Shown here piece after piece: positions 17,159 through 26,161 of a DNA stretch of 44,259 bases. Position 1 is the first letter of the stretch, and each line of letters starts with the position of its first letter. Below the pieces are notes generated by a model. That model did no database searches. It was given only the letters and a program-made list of their open reading frames with translations, and had not been told where the DNA came from. Source of the DNA: Cryobacterium sp. Y57 (GTDB lineage: Bacteria; Actinomycetota; Actinomycetes; Actinomycetales; Microbacteriaceae); assembly GCF_002929505.1 (NCBI RefSeq), contig NZ_PJJL01000049.1:1-44259 (forward strand). The letters are read 5' to 3'. The position numbers were made by a program, and so were the translations under genes.

Positions 17159-18660
17159 GCGATGAGCGCGTGGTCATCGCGGTGGACTGCTCAACTACCG
17201 GCGCGAAAGCGAGTGTCTGGAACGCGGATGGCACCGAGGTATCGAGTGGTCGGGCCGAACTTGACTTGAGCATCCCCGCGCCGGGGCGCGGCGAACAAGA
17301 TCCGCGCCAATGGTGGACAGCCATGCAAAGCGCGGTGCGCAGTGCGGTCGCGGGCCTCGACCTCAGACGTGTTATGTCCTTGACCGTAACTCACCAGCGA
17401 GAGAGTTTCGTGTGCCTCGACGACGACGGCGAAGCCGTGCGACCCGCGATGCTGTGGCTGGATTCCCGGGCTGGCGAGCAAGTGGACCGGTTTGGTTCGG
17501 CCGATGTACACGACCGCACCGGCAAGCCACCAAACACAACCGTTTCGTACTATAAATTGCTCTGGATGGCCGAGCATGAACCCGAGAATTTGCGTCGTAC
17601 GGCGCACGTCGTCGAGGTGCATGGCTATCTGGTGCACTGCATGACCGGCCTCTGGGCAACCTCGACCGCAAGCATGGACCCTACCGGCCTCGTCGACATT
17701 CGAACCGGCGACTACGACGCAGCCGTCCTGACGCACCTCGGTCTCGACCGCTCTCAACTGTCGACGCTGCACCTTCCCGGAGACGTCATCGGAGGCCTCA
17801 CCGTCGATGCCGCCGAGCTTCTCGGTCTGCTCCCTGGCACGCTCATCGTCGCGGGAGCCGGTGACGGACAGTGCGCAGGCCTCGGCGCCGGGGTCGCGGC
17901 GCCGGGGCGGGCGTACCTTAATATCGGTACCGGCCTGATCTCTGGAACGTATTCTTCTCAGTACCAGCCCGACAGGGCGTATCGAGCAATGCTGGGTACG
18001 ATTCCGGGCAGCTTCGCGTACGAGACCTTCGTGGGGGCAGGTACGTACATGATCTCCTGGTTCATCGATACGTTCACCCATTGCTCGGAGGAGTTTCGCG
18101 GCGGGGTCGAGGTGACCCTCGAGTCCGAAGCGGCGGTCGTGCCTCGCGGCAGTCACGGCCTGTACGTTGTCCCCTACTGGAACGGAGCGCTTACGCCGTA
18201 CTGGGACCATGAGGCCCGCGGCATCATGGTGGGCCTTCAGGGCGTGCACCGTCGCGCCCACATCTACCGCGCCGTACTGGAGGGCGTCGCCTTCGAACTG
18301 CGGCTGAGTCAAGACCAGGTTGAGCAAGCAACGGGGGACACCGTGCAAGAGTTCGTCGCTATGGGAGGCGGCTCGCAATGCCCGCTCTGGTGTCAGATAA
18401 TCGCGGATGTTCTGCGCCGGCCCGTTGTATTGTCGCGCCAGAGGGAGACAACCTGTCTGGGCGCTGGCATGCTCGCGGCCTTCGGGGCGGGACTTTTTCC
18501 CAGCATCCGCCACGCCGCCGAGGCCATGAGTGCCACCGAGTTCCGATATGAACCCGACCCGAAAGCGGCCGACGACTACGAAGCTCTCTACCGCCGATAC
18601 GCAGCGATCTACCCCGCGTTCCGCTCCTTCTTCCACGACCGGATCGAAGTGATGGCGTGA
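17155..18660 (+). CDS. FGGY-family carbohydrate kinase (xylulokinase-like)
   Basis: 501 residues. It has the two-domain FGGY fold with the N-terminal phosphate loop DCSTTGAKA (11-19), THQRES (79-84) and the presumed catalytic base Asp237 in AGAGDGQCAG. The C-terminal FGGY domain shows LEGVAFELR and MGGGSQCPLW. It phosphorylates a sugar or polyol with ATP in the cytoplasm. Length and motifs fit xylulokinase-like members better than ribulokinase (usually longer). It is translationally coupled to the AraM-like gene and to the HAD gene, so the three enzymes probably handle one phosphorylated intermediate series. The substrate is not predictable. Confidence 0.88.
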   Translation: MSDERVVIAVDCSTTGAKASVWNADGTEVSSGRAELDLSIPAPGRGEQDPRQWWTAMQSAVRSAVAGLDLRRVMSLTVTHQRESFVCLDDDGEAVRPAMLWLDSRAGEQVDRFGSADVHDRTGKPPNTTVSYYKLLWMAEHEPENLRRTAHVVEVHGYLVHCMTGLWATSTASMDPTGLVDIRTGDYDAAVLTHLGLDRSQLSTLHLPGDVIGGLTVDAAELLGLLPGTLIVAGAGDGQCAGLGAGVAAPGRAYLNIGTGLISGTYSSQYQPDRAYRAMLGTIPGSFAYETFVGAGTYMISWFIDTFTHCSEEFRGGVEVTLESEAAVVPRGSHGLYVVPYWNGALTPYWDHEARGIMVGLQGVHRRAHIYRAVLEGVAFELRLSQDQVEQATGDTVQEFVAMGGGSQCPLWCQIIADVLRRPVVLSRQRETTCLGAGMLAAFGAGLFPSIRHAAEAMSATEFRYEPDPKAADDYEALYRRYAAIYPAFRSFFHDRIEVMA

Positions 18661-19589
18661 GTAAAACGACGGTGACCGGCCTGAGCGTACCCGCGGCGCA
18701 GACGGATGACGATGAACCGCGGGTGCTGCCCGAACGGGTCTACGACGCTTACCTGTTCGACCTGGACGGCACCATCTATCTGGGCGAGGAACTTCTCCCC
18801 GGAGCGCTCCAGCTTTTGACGCACCTCCGCGAGACGAAACGACGCGTGGTGTTTCTCTCGAACAACCCAACGCTCGACCGGGCAATGTACGTCTCCAAAC
18901 TCACGAAACTCGGCATTCAGGTGGCTCCCGAGGAGGTTGTCAACTCAGTGGTGAGCATGGTCGCCTGGCTCAGGCGTGAACACCCTGGCAAAACGGTCTA
19001 CCCGATTGCCGAACAACCGCTGATCACGGCACTGCAGAATGCGGGCATCCCGACGTCGTCTAACCCCGCTGAGATAGACATCGTCTTGGCGAGCTATGAC
19101 CGAGGGTTCGACTATTCCAAGCTTCAAATCGCATTCGACGCTTTGTGGAAGCGGGAAGCGATCCTGGTGGCGACCAACTTGGATCGCTATTGCCCGTTTC
19201 CTGGTGGACGCGGTGAACCTGACGCGGCGGCGATTGTCGCGGCGATCGAGGCGTGCACCGGTGTGTCGTGCGTCGCCAACGCCGGTAAGCCCAGCGTGAT
19301 CATGCTGGACACGGTGATGGCGACCCTGGGGCTGCGGCCTGAGCAATGCCTCATGACGGGCGATCGGCTCTACACGGATGTGAAAATGGCCGTGGATGCC
19401 CGGATGGACTCTGCGCTCGTGCTCACCGGAGACGCCGACCTCGACTCGGTGGCGCGCACCGCTGCAGCGGACCAGCCCACGTACATTCTTGACCGAGTGG
19501 ACCATGTCATTCCAGCGGCTGTGCGGCATCAACTCGGTTGGTCTGATGTCCCATCAAAATCGCTTGCAGTGGGACAGAGAAGTGCGTAG
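18657..19589 (+). CDS. HAD-IIA phosphatase, NagD/AraL-like
   Basis: 310 residues. HAD motif I is FDLDGT with nucleophile Asp35 and acid Asp37. Motif II is LSNN, the later Lys is in NAGKPS, and motif III is MTGDRLYTD. The IIA-type cap sits between motifs II and III. The start is GTG at 18657 in a GTGA overlap with the kinase stop. NagD/AraL enzymes remove phosphate from small sugar phosphates or glycerol phosphate, and AraL is thought to limit toxic phospho-sugars. Here it may dephosphorylate a glycerol-1-phosphate-like product or act as a safety valve. It is the last gene before a 74-base gap. Confidence 0.87.
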   Translation: MSKTTVTGLSVPAAQTDDDEPRVLPERVYDAYLFDLDGTIYLGEELLPGALQLLTHLRETKRRVVFLSNNPTLDRAMYVSKLTKLGIQVAPEEVVNSVVSMVAWLRREHPGKTVYPIAEQPLITALQNAGIPTSSNPAEIDIVLASYDRGFDYSKLQIAFDALWKREAILVATNLDRYCPFPGGRGEPDAAAIVAAIEACTGVSCVANAGKPSVIMLDTVMATLGLRPEQCLMTGDRLYTDVKMAVDARMDSALVLTGDADLDSVARTAAADQPTYILDRVDHVIPAAVRHQLGWSDVPSKSLAVGQRSA

Positions 19590-19610
19590 CATAGAGTTTC
19601 ATAACACGAA

Positions 19611-19620
19611 TGAATATTCA
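19611..19620. promoter_or_regulatory. Perfect TGAATATTCA palindrome before E1-alpha
   Basis: A 10-bp perfect palindrome lies in the only sizeable gap (74 bases) of the cluster, 43 bases before the E1-alpha start. It resembles the TGAAT motifs upstream of both importers and may mark an internal promoter or an operator for the SorC-type regulator. Confidence 0.4.
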
Positions 19621-19663
19621 CTCCTTAACGCAGACGAAGAAGTCGAGAGAAAGGCGGTTCCCA

Positions 19664-20647
19664 ATGGCCGAACTGGCACACGATACCCTGCGTGAAATGC
19701 AGCTGCGAATGTTGAGAATCCGAGCGTTCGACGAGCGCGCATCCAAGATGGTGAAACGAGGCCACATTCCCGGCACTGTTCACACCAGCATCGGGCAGGA
19801 AGCGCAGGTTGTCGGCGCCACGATGGCCCTGGGTGCCGGTGACTACATGAGCGGAAACCACCGCAGCCACGGGCACCCCATCGGAAAAGGCTCACCGCTC
19901 GGCCCACTCATGGCTGAACTTGCAGGCAAGGCGACGGGCGTCTGCAAAGGCAAGGGCGGCTCGCTCCACCTTGCTGACTTCGCGGTAGGAAGTCTCGGAG
20001 AGTCCGGCATTGTGGGGTCGTCCATCCCGATTGCCAATGGAGCAGCCCTGTCGTCGAAGGTGCTGAACAACGGCAAAGTAGCGCTTGCCTTCTTCGGCGA
20101 CGGAGCCGCCAATCAGGGGGTCCTCTACGAGTCGATGAACATGGCCGGCGTGTGGGACCTCCCGATGATCTTTCTGTGCGAAAACAACCAGTACGCGCTG
20201 AGCACTCCGGCACACACCGTAACATCGGGCGTCATCTCCCAACGTGCCGCTGGATTCGGGATGCCCGGAATCAGAGTTGAAGAAGGCCAGGATGTTCTGG
20301 CTGTCTACGACGCCGTCTCCGAAGCGGTTGCACGGGCGCGCGCCGGGGACGGCCCCACCCTGGTAGAGGTCATGACCTACCGGTATAACGAACACTCCGA
20401 AGGGCTGAGACTAGGCACGGACTACCGAGACGCCGGCGAGCGCGAGGCCTGGTTGAAAAAGGATCCCATCATCCTCTTTCGTCACTATCTGGCATCTCAG
20501 GGATTCTCTGACGATGAGCTCGATGGTCTCCAGGCCACGGCGCTCGCCGAGGTCGACGCGGCTGTCGCATTCTCGGACGCGAGTCCCTACCCCGATCTTT
20601 CGGTCGCCTTCGACGACCTCTACACCGACAAGGAGTCCGCAGCATGA
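19664..20647 (+). CDS. Thiamine-diphosphate dehydrogenase E1-alpha (acetoin/2-oxoacid type)
   Basis: 327 residues, close to AcoA/PdhA length. The thiamine diphosphate motif GDGAANQG, followed by CENNQYA about 30 residues later, is clear (about 148-180). The HRSHGHPIGKG and KGKGGSLHLAD segments are typical of acetoin dehydrogenase and pyruvate dehydrogenase alpha subunits. E1 decarboxylates a 2-oxoacid, or cleaves an acyloin, and passes the acyl group to lipoamide. The ATG at 19664 follows GAGAAAGGCGG. Its stop overlaps the E1-beta start (ATGA). AcoA-like features make acyloin cleavage a real option. Confidence 0.9.
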   Translation: MAELAHDTLREMQLRMLRIRAFDERASKMVKRGHIPGTVHTSIGQEAQVVGATMALGAGDYMSGNHRSHGHPIGKGSPLGPLMAELAGKATGVCKGKGGSLHLADFAVGSLGESGIVGSSIPIANGAALSSKVLNNGKVALAFFGDGAANQGVLYESMNMAGVWDLPMIFLCENNQYALSTPAHTVTSGVISQRAAGFGMPGIRVEEGQDVLAVYDAVSEAVARARAGDGPTLVEVMTYRYNEHSEGLRLGTDYRDAGEREAWLKKDPIILFRHYLASQGFSDDELDGLQATALAEVDAAVAFSDASPYPDLSVAFDDLYTDKESAA

Positions 20648-21672
20648 CTGTGATGAGCTATTTGGGGGCTATCGGCGCAGCCCAGCGCGAGGCCATGGAC
20701 GCCGACGAGCGCGTCATCATCATCGGCGAAGACGTCGAAGCGAATGTCTATGGCACTACCGGCGGCGGCAAATCCCGCAGCGACAAGGGTGATTTTCTGC
20801 AGCGGTATGGCAAGAACCGCATTCGCAACACCCCGATCTCCGAGGAGGGCATTGTTGGCGCGGCCGCCGGTGCTGCGATGACCGGGCTGCGCCCGATAGT
20901 CGACCTCTCCTACTCGAGCTTCTTGTACATGGCCATGGACCAGTTCGTGAACCAGGTGGCGAAAAACCGGTACATGTTCGGCGGCCAGGCCTCGATGCCC
21001 GTAGTCTTCCGTTCCGCCATGTTCTACGGACTGAACACCGGCGCGCACCACTCGGACCGTCCGTATCCGATGTTCATGAACGTCCCGGGACTGAAAATCA
21101 TTGCCCCTGCCACGCCCTCAGACGCAAAAGGGCTGCTCCGCTCCGCGGTCGACTCCGACGACCCAATCCTCAGCTTCGAGGCCTGCCTCCTGTGGAGTGC
21201 AAAGGAGGACGTCGACGAGAACGAGTTTTGGATTCCGCTTGGGGTCGCACGCACGGCGAGAGAAGGAACGGACGTCACCGTCGTCGCTATCTCGAGCTCA
21301 GTGCCCGAGGCTGTGGCTGCAGCGGAAGAACTCGCACAGGAAGGCGTGTCCGTCGAGGTCATTGATCCGAGAACGCTCGTGCCACTCGACCGTGATGCCA
21401 TTTTGCGGTCGGTGGCGAAGACTGGGCGCTTGGTGGTAGCCGAGCCCGCGCACCGCACCTGCGGCGCAGCGGCCGAGATCAGTGCGCTCGTCGCGGAAGA
21501 AATCTTTGATTCTCTCAAAGCCCCGATTATTCGTGTGACGGCACCGGACATGCAAATTCCCTTCAGCCCCTCGCTCGAAAAGCAGATGTACCCGACGAAG
21601 GCCACCATCGCGGCCGCCATTCGGCGCGTCGTCGACCTGCCGGCGCTTCAGCCGGTCGCAGCCGCAGTTTAA
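20644..21672 (+). CDS. Thiamine-diphosphate dehydrogenase E1-beta (acetoin/2-oxoacid type)
   Basis: 342 residues. It has the usual beta-subunit blocks: IIGEDVE near the start, NTPISEEGIVGAAAGAA (about 61-77), the MYxxx-like central part, and a C-terminal transketolase-like domain with VEVIDPRTLVPLD. It forms an alpha2beta2 E1 with the gene before it and is translationally coupled to it. It contributes the glutamate that activates thiamine diphosphate (in the SEEG segment). Next comes the small lipoyl protein, only 18 bases away. Confidence 0.92.
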   Translation: MTVMSYLGAIGAAQREAMDADERVIIIGEDVEANVYGTTGGGKSRSDKGDFLQRYGKNRIRNTPISEEGIVGAAAGAAMTGLRPIVDLSYSSFLYMAMDQFVNQVAKNRYMFGGQASMPVVFRSAMFYGLNTGAHHSDRPYPMFMNVPGLKIIAPATPSDAKGLLRSAVDSDDPILSFEACLLWSAKEDVDENEFWIPLGVARTAREGTDVTVVAISSSVPEAVAAAEELAQEGVSVEVIDPRTLVPLDRDAILRSVAKTGRLVVAEPAHRTCGAAAEISALVAEEIFDSLKAPIIRVTAPDMQIPFSPSLEKQMYPTKATIAAAIRRVVDLPALQPVAAAV

Positions 21673-21690
21673 TAACGAAAGAGAATCCAA

Positions 21691-21933
21691 ATGGCGCGTA
21701 TAGATGTGTTGCTTCCCCAGTGGGGAATGGGAATGAGTGAAGGGGCAATCGTCGAGTGGCTCAAGAAGGTGGGCGACCACGTCGATGAAGACGAACCTCT
21801 GGCGGAGGTCGAGGCGGAGAAGGTAGAGGAAACCCTCGAGTCACCTGCCACGGGAACCCTGGTTGAGATCCTGGTCGAGGAAGGTTCCTCAGTCGAGGTC
21901 CGCACCATTCTCGCTGTGATCGAAACCGACTAA
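21691..21933 (+). CDS. Free-standing lipoyl-domain protein
   Basis: 80 residues, a single lipoyl domain and nothing else. The modification site is Lys44 in EVEAEKVEETLESP, in the expected beta-hairpin turn, and MSEGAIVEWLKKVGD is the conserved N-terminal half. Standard E2 proteins carry this domain fused to a binding domain and catalytic domain. Here the catalytic part is a separate gene at 26161. The protein should shuttle acyl groups between E1 (just upstream), E2 and an E3 found elsewhere. A lipoyl-attachment enzyme lies at 28122. It could be mistaken for a GcvH or biotinyl protein, but the EK-V site context and neighbours favour E2-type. Confidence 0.9.
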   Translation: MARIDVLLPQWGMGMSEGAIVEWLKKVGDHVDEDEPLAEVEAEKVEETLESPATGTLVEILVEEGSSVEVRTILAVIETD

Positions 21934-21971
21934 ACGCGGGCCTCAACGAAAACAACGAAGGAGGAGGAGCC

Positions 21972-23696
21972 ATGAGCGCATCTTCAGTGAACGCCGGCGA
22001 CACCCGCGTACCCTACGACCTCGTCGTCGTGGGTGCTGGCATTAACGGACTCGGCATTGCGCGCGACGCTGCTGCGCGAGGCTTGCGAACCATCGTCATC
22101 GACCAGGAGGACATTTGCAGCGGCGTGTCCGCGTGGTCGGGGCGACTCATCCACGGTGGTCTCCGATACCTGGAGCATAAGGACTTCGCTCTGGTGCGCG
22201 AATCCCTGAAGGAGCGCGAGCGCCTCTTCAAACTTGCTCCGCACCTGGTCAAGCCGGTGCCGCTTCTCATGCCCTTCTACGCCCGCAACAAGCGGCCGTC
22301 GTGGTTGATCCGCCTCGGCATGATCGCCTACGACGTACTCTCATGGGACAAGAAGCAACCCAATCACAGCATTCTGACGAAGCGCGCGGTGCTATCCCGC
22401 TTCACCGGCATGGAACCTGCCGGACTCACCGGTTCCGCGGTCTTCATCGACGGTCAGGTTGAATATGCTGAGCGCCTCTGTGTTGAACTGGCGGTAGCAG
22501 CTCAAAGTGACGGAGCCGACATCGTCACCCACTCCCGAGTCGATGGGCTGTTGAAGTCCGATTCTCGAGTGACCGGCGTCGAGTACACCGATTCGATCAC
22601 AGGAGAACGTCATTCCGTGCGCGGACGGGTGGTCATGAACGCCGCTGGACCGTGGGTCGACCGCCTGCTGGCTGATTTTGGGGGAGTCAGTTCACCCCGA
22701 TTCATCGGCGGCTCCAAAGGCAGCCATATCATCGTGGCTCCCTTCCCCGGGGCGCCGCGCGACGTCGTGTACTACGAGTCGCAGGCCGATGGCCGTCTGG
22801 TCCTCGTCATACCGTGGATGGGCAGATACCTCATCGGGTGCACGGACAACCTCTACGACGAGGAGCCGGACTCTGCTCGCGCAGAACAGTCGGAAATCGA
22901 CTACCTTCTCAACGAGGTCAACACTCTGGTGCCGGGCGCAAAACTGAGCACCGACGATGTTCTCTACACGTACAGCGGAGTGCGACCACTGCCCTACGCT
23001 CCGGGTGTGCCCGAATGGAAGATTCCGCGCAGCCATATCATCCACGACCACGCTGAAGACGGCGTCGAGGGCCTCTTTTCCGTCATCGGGGGTAAGCTCA
23101 CGACGTTCCGGCAGCTCTCAGAAGACGCCGTCGACCTGGCGCTTCGCAGTCTGGGCGCCAAGAAGGTCAAAACAATCACTCTGACCAGCCCACTTCCTGG
23201 TGCTCGAGTCGCAAACTATGAGACGTTCTCGAAGGCGTTCATTGCGAACGGCGCTTTGCCACCGTTAGTGGCGAAGCGCCTCCTCGCTCTGTATGGAGTG
23301 CGGGCAGCGAACATAGCGGCTCTCGTGAGTAACGACGTCAGTCTTGCTGAGATCGTCGACGAGAAGTCGGGGGCTCTGGCTGCTGAAGTGGTCTTCGCCA
23401 TCACTGAAGAGTTCGCTCGCACTCTCACGGACGTCATGGCGAGACGACTCCTGCTGGCGTTCGAACCGGATCACGGCATCGAGGGCGCCGAGCGGATCGC
23501 GACGATCATGGCGGCGATCAACGGCTGGGATGAAGACCGTATCCAGGATGAGATCGAGGGCTACGTTGAATGGCTCGGCCACCTGGCAGTCCCCGGCCGA
23601 CCCGCAGCGCACATTCCCGTTCGCGTGACATCCGGAGAACGGGAAAGTGAGTTGACCGTCGACGACGTCGCCCTCCAGAGCGGGGCGGACCTATGA
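21972..23696 (+). CDS. FAD-dependent glycerol-3-phosphate dehydrogenase, GlpD family
   Basis: 574 residues. The N-terminal FAD-binding motif is VVVGAGINGLGIARDAAARG (24-43). SGRLIHGGLRYLEH and VIGGKLTTFRQL are strongly conserved in GlpD. The enzyme oxidises sn-glycerol 3-phosphate to DHAP and passes electrons to quinone at the membrane. Erythritol-phosphate oxidases (EryB) belong to the same family, so the substrate could be a longer polyol phosphate. A GGAGGAGGAG site precedes the ATG. The stop overlaps the GlpK-like start (ATGA), so kinase and oxidase act in sequence. Confidence 0.9.
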   Translation: MSASSVNAGDTRVPYDLVVVGAGINGLGIARDAAARGLRTIVIDQEDICSGVSAWSGRLIHGGLRYLEHKDFALVRESLKERERLFKLAPHLVKPVPLLMPFYARNKRPSWLIRLGMIAYDVLSWDKKQPNHSILTKRAVLSRFTGMEPAGLTGSAVFIDGQVEYAERLCVELAVAAQSDGADIVTHSRVDGLLKSDSRVTGVEYTDSITGERHSVRGRVVMNAAGPWVDRLLADFGGVSSPRFIGGSKGSHIIVAPFPGAPRDVVYYESQADGRLVLVIPWMGRYLIGCTDNLYDEEPDSARAEQSEIDYLLNEVNTLVPGAKLSTDDVLYTYSGVRPLPYAPGVPEWKIPRSHIIHDHAEDGVEGLFSVIGGKLTTFRQLSEDAVDLALRSLGAKKVKTITLTSPLPGARVANYETFSKAFIANGALPPLVAKRLLALYGVRAANIAALVSNDVSLAEIVDEKSGALAAEVVFAITEEFARTLTDVMARRLLLAFEPDHGIEGAERIATIMAAINGWDEDRIQDEIEGYVEWLGHLAVPGRPAAHIPVRVTSGERESELTVDDVALQSGADL

Positions 23697-25252
23697 CAGG
23701 CCGCTATGTTCTCGCGCTCGACGAAGGGTCGAGCAGCGCGCGGGCGGTACTCGTCGATACGGACGGGCGGATCATCGCGGAGGCATCAAATTCACTCACG
23801 CCCCTTTTTCCCAACCACGGCTGGGTCGAGCTTGACCCAGCTCAGCTGTGGACTGCGATGCGGGCAGCGATCGACGAGGTCATGGCCCGGTCGGGGCTGA
23901 CAGCGCGTGATATCGCAACGGTCGGGGTGACAACTCACCGGGAAACCTGTCTGATCTGGAATCGTTCTACCTCCATCCCCGTGCACAACGCGATCATGTG
24001 GTCTTCGCATCAGACCGATGAGATCGTGCAGCGCTGGTCAGACCTGGGGCTCGACGCCGAGATCCGGATGCGCACCGGCCTCCGGAACGACTCGTTTTTC
24101 TCAGCCCCCAAACTGGCGTGGTTCATCGAAAATGTTCCGGGACTCAAAGCACTTGCCGGCACGGGCGCCTACGCTGCCGGAACAGTCGACACCTGGCTGG
24201 TCTGGAACCTCACGGGCGGGCGTGAGCACGTCACCGATGCGACATCAGCGTCGCGAACGGCACTGCTCAACATCGACGAACTCATGTGGGACGACCGACT
24301 GTGCGACGTCTTCGGAATCCCACAGGAGCTTCTCCCCGAGGTGCGTGCGTCCAATTCACATTTCGGCTATCTTGACCCCAGTATTCTGCCCGGCGGCGTC
24401 GGCCATTACATCCCGATCCACGCGGTCGTCGCTGATCAACAGGCCGGGCTCTTTGGGCAGGGATGTTTCAACGAGGGTTCTGTCAAGAACACGTTTGGAA
24501 CCGCTGGCGTGCTCGTCGCCAACGTCGGGAGCAGTCCACTGCTTTTGCCCGGAATGACCACCAGTGTGGCGATGAACATTCCCGGGCTCACCAGCTACGA
24601 AGTCGAAGGGGTGGTGTTCCACAGCGGGCAGACACTGCATTGGCTGCGTGACAAGATGCGCGCAGTTGGATCCATAGCGGAGATGGAGCGCATCGCAGAA
24701 CGGGTCACAGATACTCAGGGCGTCTACTTTGTTCCCGCATTCGCCGGCCTCTGCGACCCTTACTGGGACAAAGACGTCCGCGCATCAATTTTTGGATTGA
24801 CTCTCGACACGGGCATCGACCAAATCGTTCGCGCGGCGCTTGAAGCCATGGCCTACCAGACGCGCGACAACCTTGACGCGTTGCGCGCCGGCGGTATGAA
24901 CGTGACGTCGCTGAAGGTGGATGGAAAAGCAGTCTGTAACAACTTCCTGTGCCAGTTCCAAGCAGACATCCTCGGCCTGCCGGTTGTTCGGCCGGAGGGC
25001 CTCGAACGCACCGCTCTCGGAGTCGCCTATATCGCCGGGGCAGAAATAGGTCTGTGGAACGCGCAAGATCTCGTGCGCGAGACGTGGCGCGCGGAGCGAG
25101 TATTCGAGCCTCGTATGAGCAGCGATCGTCGCGACCAGCTCTACGGCGGTTGGCAGGCCGCTGTACGGTCCGCCCGCATGATGCCACCGGCACCACCTCA
25201 CCCGACTAACGGGACGGTTGAAAATTCCGTTCCGATACTGGCCGCGCACTGA
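23693..25252 (+). CDS. FGGY kinase, GlpK-like with altered polyol pocket
   Basis: 519 residues, collinear with GlpK. The ATP loop Asp10 (LALDEGSSS), THRET with Arg83-Glu84, Trp103 and the catalytic Asp248 (VVADQQ, GlpK Asp245) are kept. The Tyr135 that contacts glycerol in GlpK is Phe135 here (NDSFFSAPK in place of DPYFSxTK), and the usual NQRET is THRET. The C-terminus carries a short extra tail. It phosphorylates glycerol or a related polyol, giving the substrate of the coupled GlpD-type oxidase. The pocket changes hint at a substrate other than glycerol, such as a tetritol or deoxy-polyol. Confidence 0.85.
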   Translation: MTGRYVLALDEGSSSARAVLVDTDGRIIAEASNSLTPLFPNHGWVELDPAQLWTAMRAAIDEVMARSGLTARDIATVGVTTHRETCLIWNRSTSIPVHNAIMWSSHQTDEIVQRWSDLGLDAEIRMRTGLRNDSFFSAPKLAWFIENVPGLKALAGTGAYAAGTVDTWLVWNLTGGREHVTDATSASRTALLNIDELMWDDRLCDVFGIPQELLPEVRASNSHFGYLDPSILPGGVGHYIPIHAVVADQQAGLFGQGCFNEGSVKNTFGTAGVLVANVGSSPLLLPGMTTSVAMNIPGLTSYEVEGVVFHSGQTLHWLRDKMRAVGSIAEMERIAERVTDTQGVYFVPAFAGLCDPYWDKDVRASIFGLTLDTGIDQIVRAALEAMAYQTRDNLDALRAGGMNVTSLKVDGKAVCNNFLCQFQADILGLPVVRPEGLERTALGVAYIAGAEIGLWNAQDLVRETWRAERVFEPRMSSDRRDQLYGGWQAAVRSARMMPPAPPHPTNGTVENSVPILAAH

Positions 25253-25291
25253 CGTGCTGGTCACGCAACTGAACCAATCGAGAGGATCATG

Positions 25292-26161
25292 ATGACCACG
25301 AAGACAGCCGAAAACTATGTTGCCCGCGCCCGAGCAGGTGGCTATGCAGTAGGTGGTTTCAATATGCACAACCCCGAGACCACGCAAGCACTGATCGAAG
25401 CGTCGATTCGCGCCCAATCACCAGTGTTCCTGCAGGTCGGGCGGGCGATCGTTCCACATCTGGGCCTGGAGGCCGCGTACCTCATGACCCGTCATGAACT
25501 CGACGGTACGGGAGCGGATGCGGTCATCCACCTCGACCACGGTACCTACGACGAGGTCTTCGAAGCCCTGCGTCTCGGATTTGACTCGATCATGTTCGAC
25601 GGCTCCCACTTGCCGTTCGAAGAAAACGTGAAAACTACCCGGTACGTCGTTCAGGTCGCACATTCATTCGGCGTTCCGGTGGAAGCCGAACTGGGCAGCA
25701 TTCCCGATGCATCCAACGGGATCGACTGGTCGGCGCACTACACCAACGTCGACGAAGCCGAAAGATTCGTCGCGGAAACCGGTGTCGACTTCCTGGCGAT
25801 CTCGGCAGGCGTGATGCACGGCATCACGTCCGGTGACCCCCTGCCCCTGGATATCGAACGAATCCAGCGCATTCGGGATGTCACGGGTGTTCCCCTCGTT
25901 CTGCACGGAGCGTCAGGAGTACCGGAGTCGGATATCAGCGCCGCGATCGCGGCTGGTGTGCACAAGCTGAACGCCGATACCGATCTGCGCCATGCCTTTC
26001 GCCGCGGTATTGAAGAGACCTGGGCCCAGGGTGACCGCCAGCTCGAAGATGCCCTGTCTGAAGGAAAGCGCCAGATGATCGAAGCGACGATCGCAAAGAT
26101 GCGCGAGTACGGGTGTGCCGGCGCCTCGACGACCGCCGTCTTGACCGAAGCGCGGGCGTGA
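25292..26161 (+). CDS. Class II fructose/tagatose-bisphosphate-type aldolase
   Basis: 289 residues. The catalytic Asp82 and zinc ligand His83 lie in HLDHG. Further zinc ligands are His176 (AGVMHG) and His205 (LHGASGVP). Glu133 is in VEAELGSI, and the phosphate/DHAP loop includes LNADTDLR (226-233). The family cleaves ketose 1-phosphates or 1,6-bisphosphates to DHAP and an aldehyde. The ATG at 25292 has GAGAGG six bases upstream and is preferred over the ATG at 25289. The stop overlaps the E2 start (TGATG). The product link to DHAP fits GlpD and the AraM-like enzyme. The acceptor aldehyde is unknown. Confidence 0.88.
   Translation: MTTKTAENYVARARAGGYAVGGFNMHNPETTQALIEASIRAQSPVFLQVGRAIVPHLGLEAAYLMTRHELDGTGADAVIHLDHGTYDEVFEALRLGFDSIMFDGSHLPFEENVKTTRYVVQVAHSFGVPVEAELGSIPDASNGIDWSAHYTNVDEAERFVAETGVDFLAISAGVMHGITSGDPLPLDIERIQRIRDVTGVPLVLHGASGVPESDISAAIAAGVHKLNADTDLRHAFRRGIEETWAQGDRQLEDALSEGKRQMIEATIAKMREYGCAGASTTAVLTEARA

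Noticed and set aside
17191..18885. Long open frame on the minus strand (564 codons)
   Set aside because: Fully antisense to the FGGY kinase and the start of the HAD gene. It shows no domain, and high-GC codon bias makes such shadows common.
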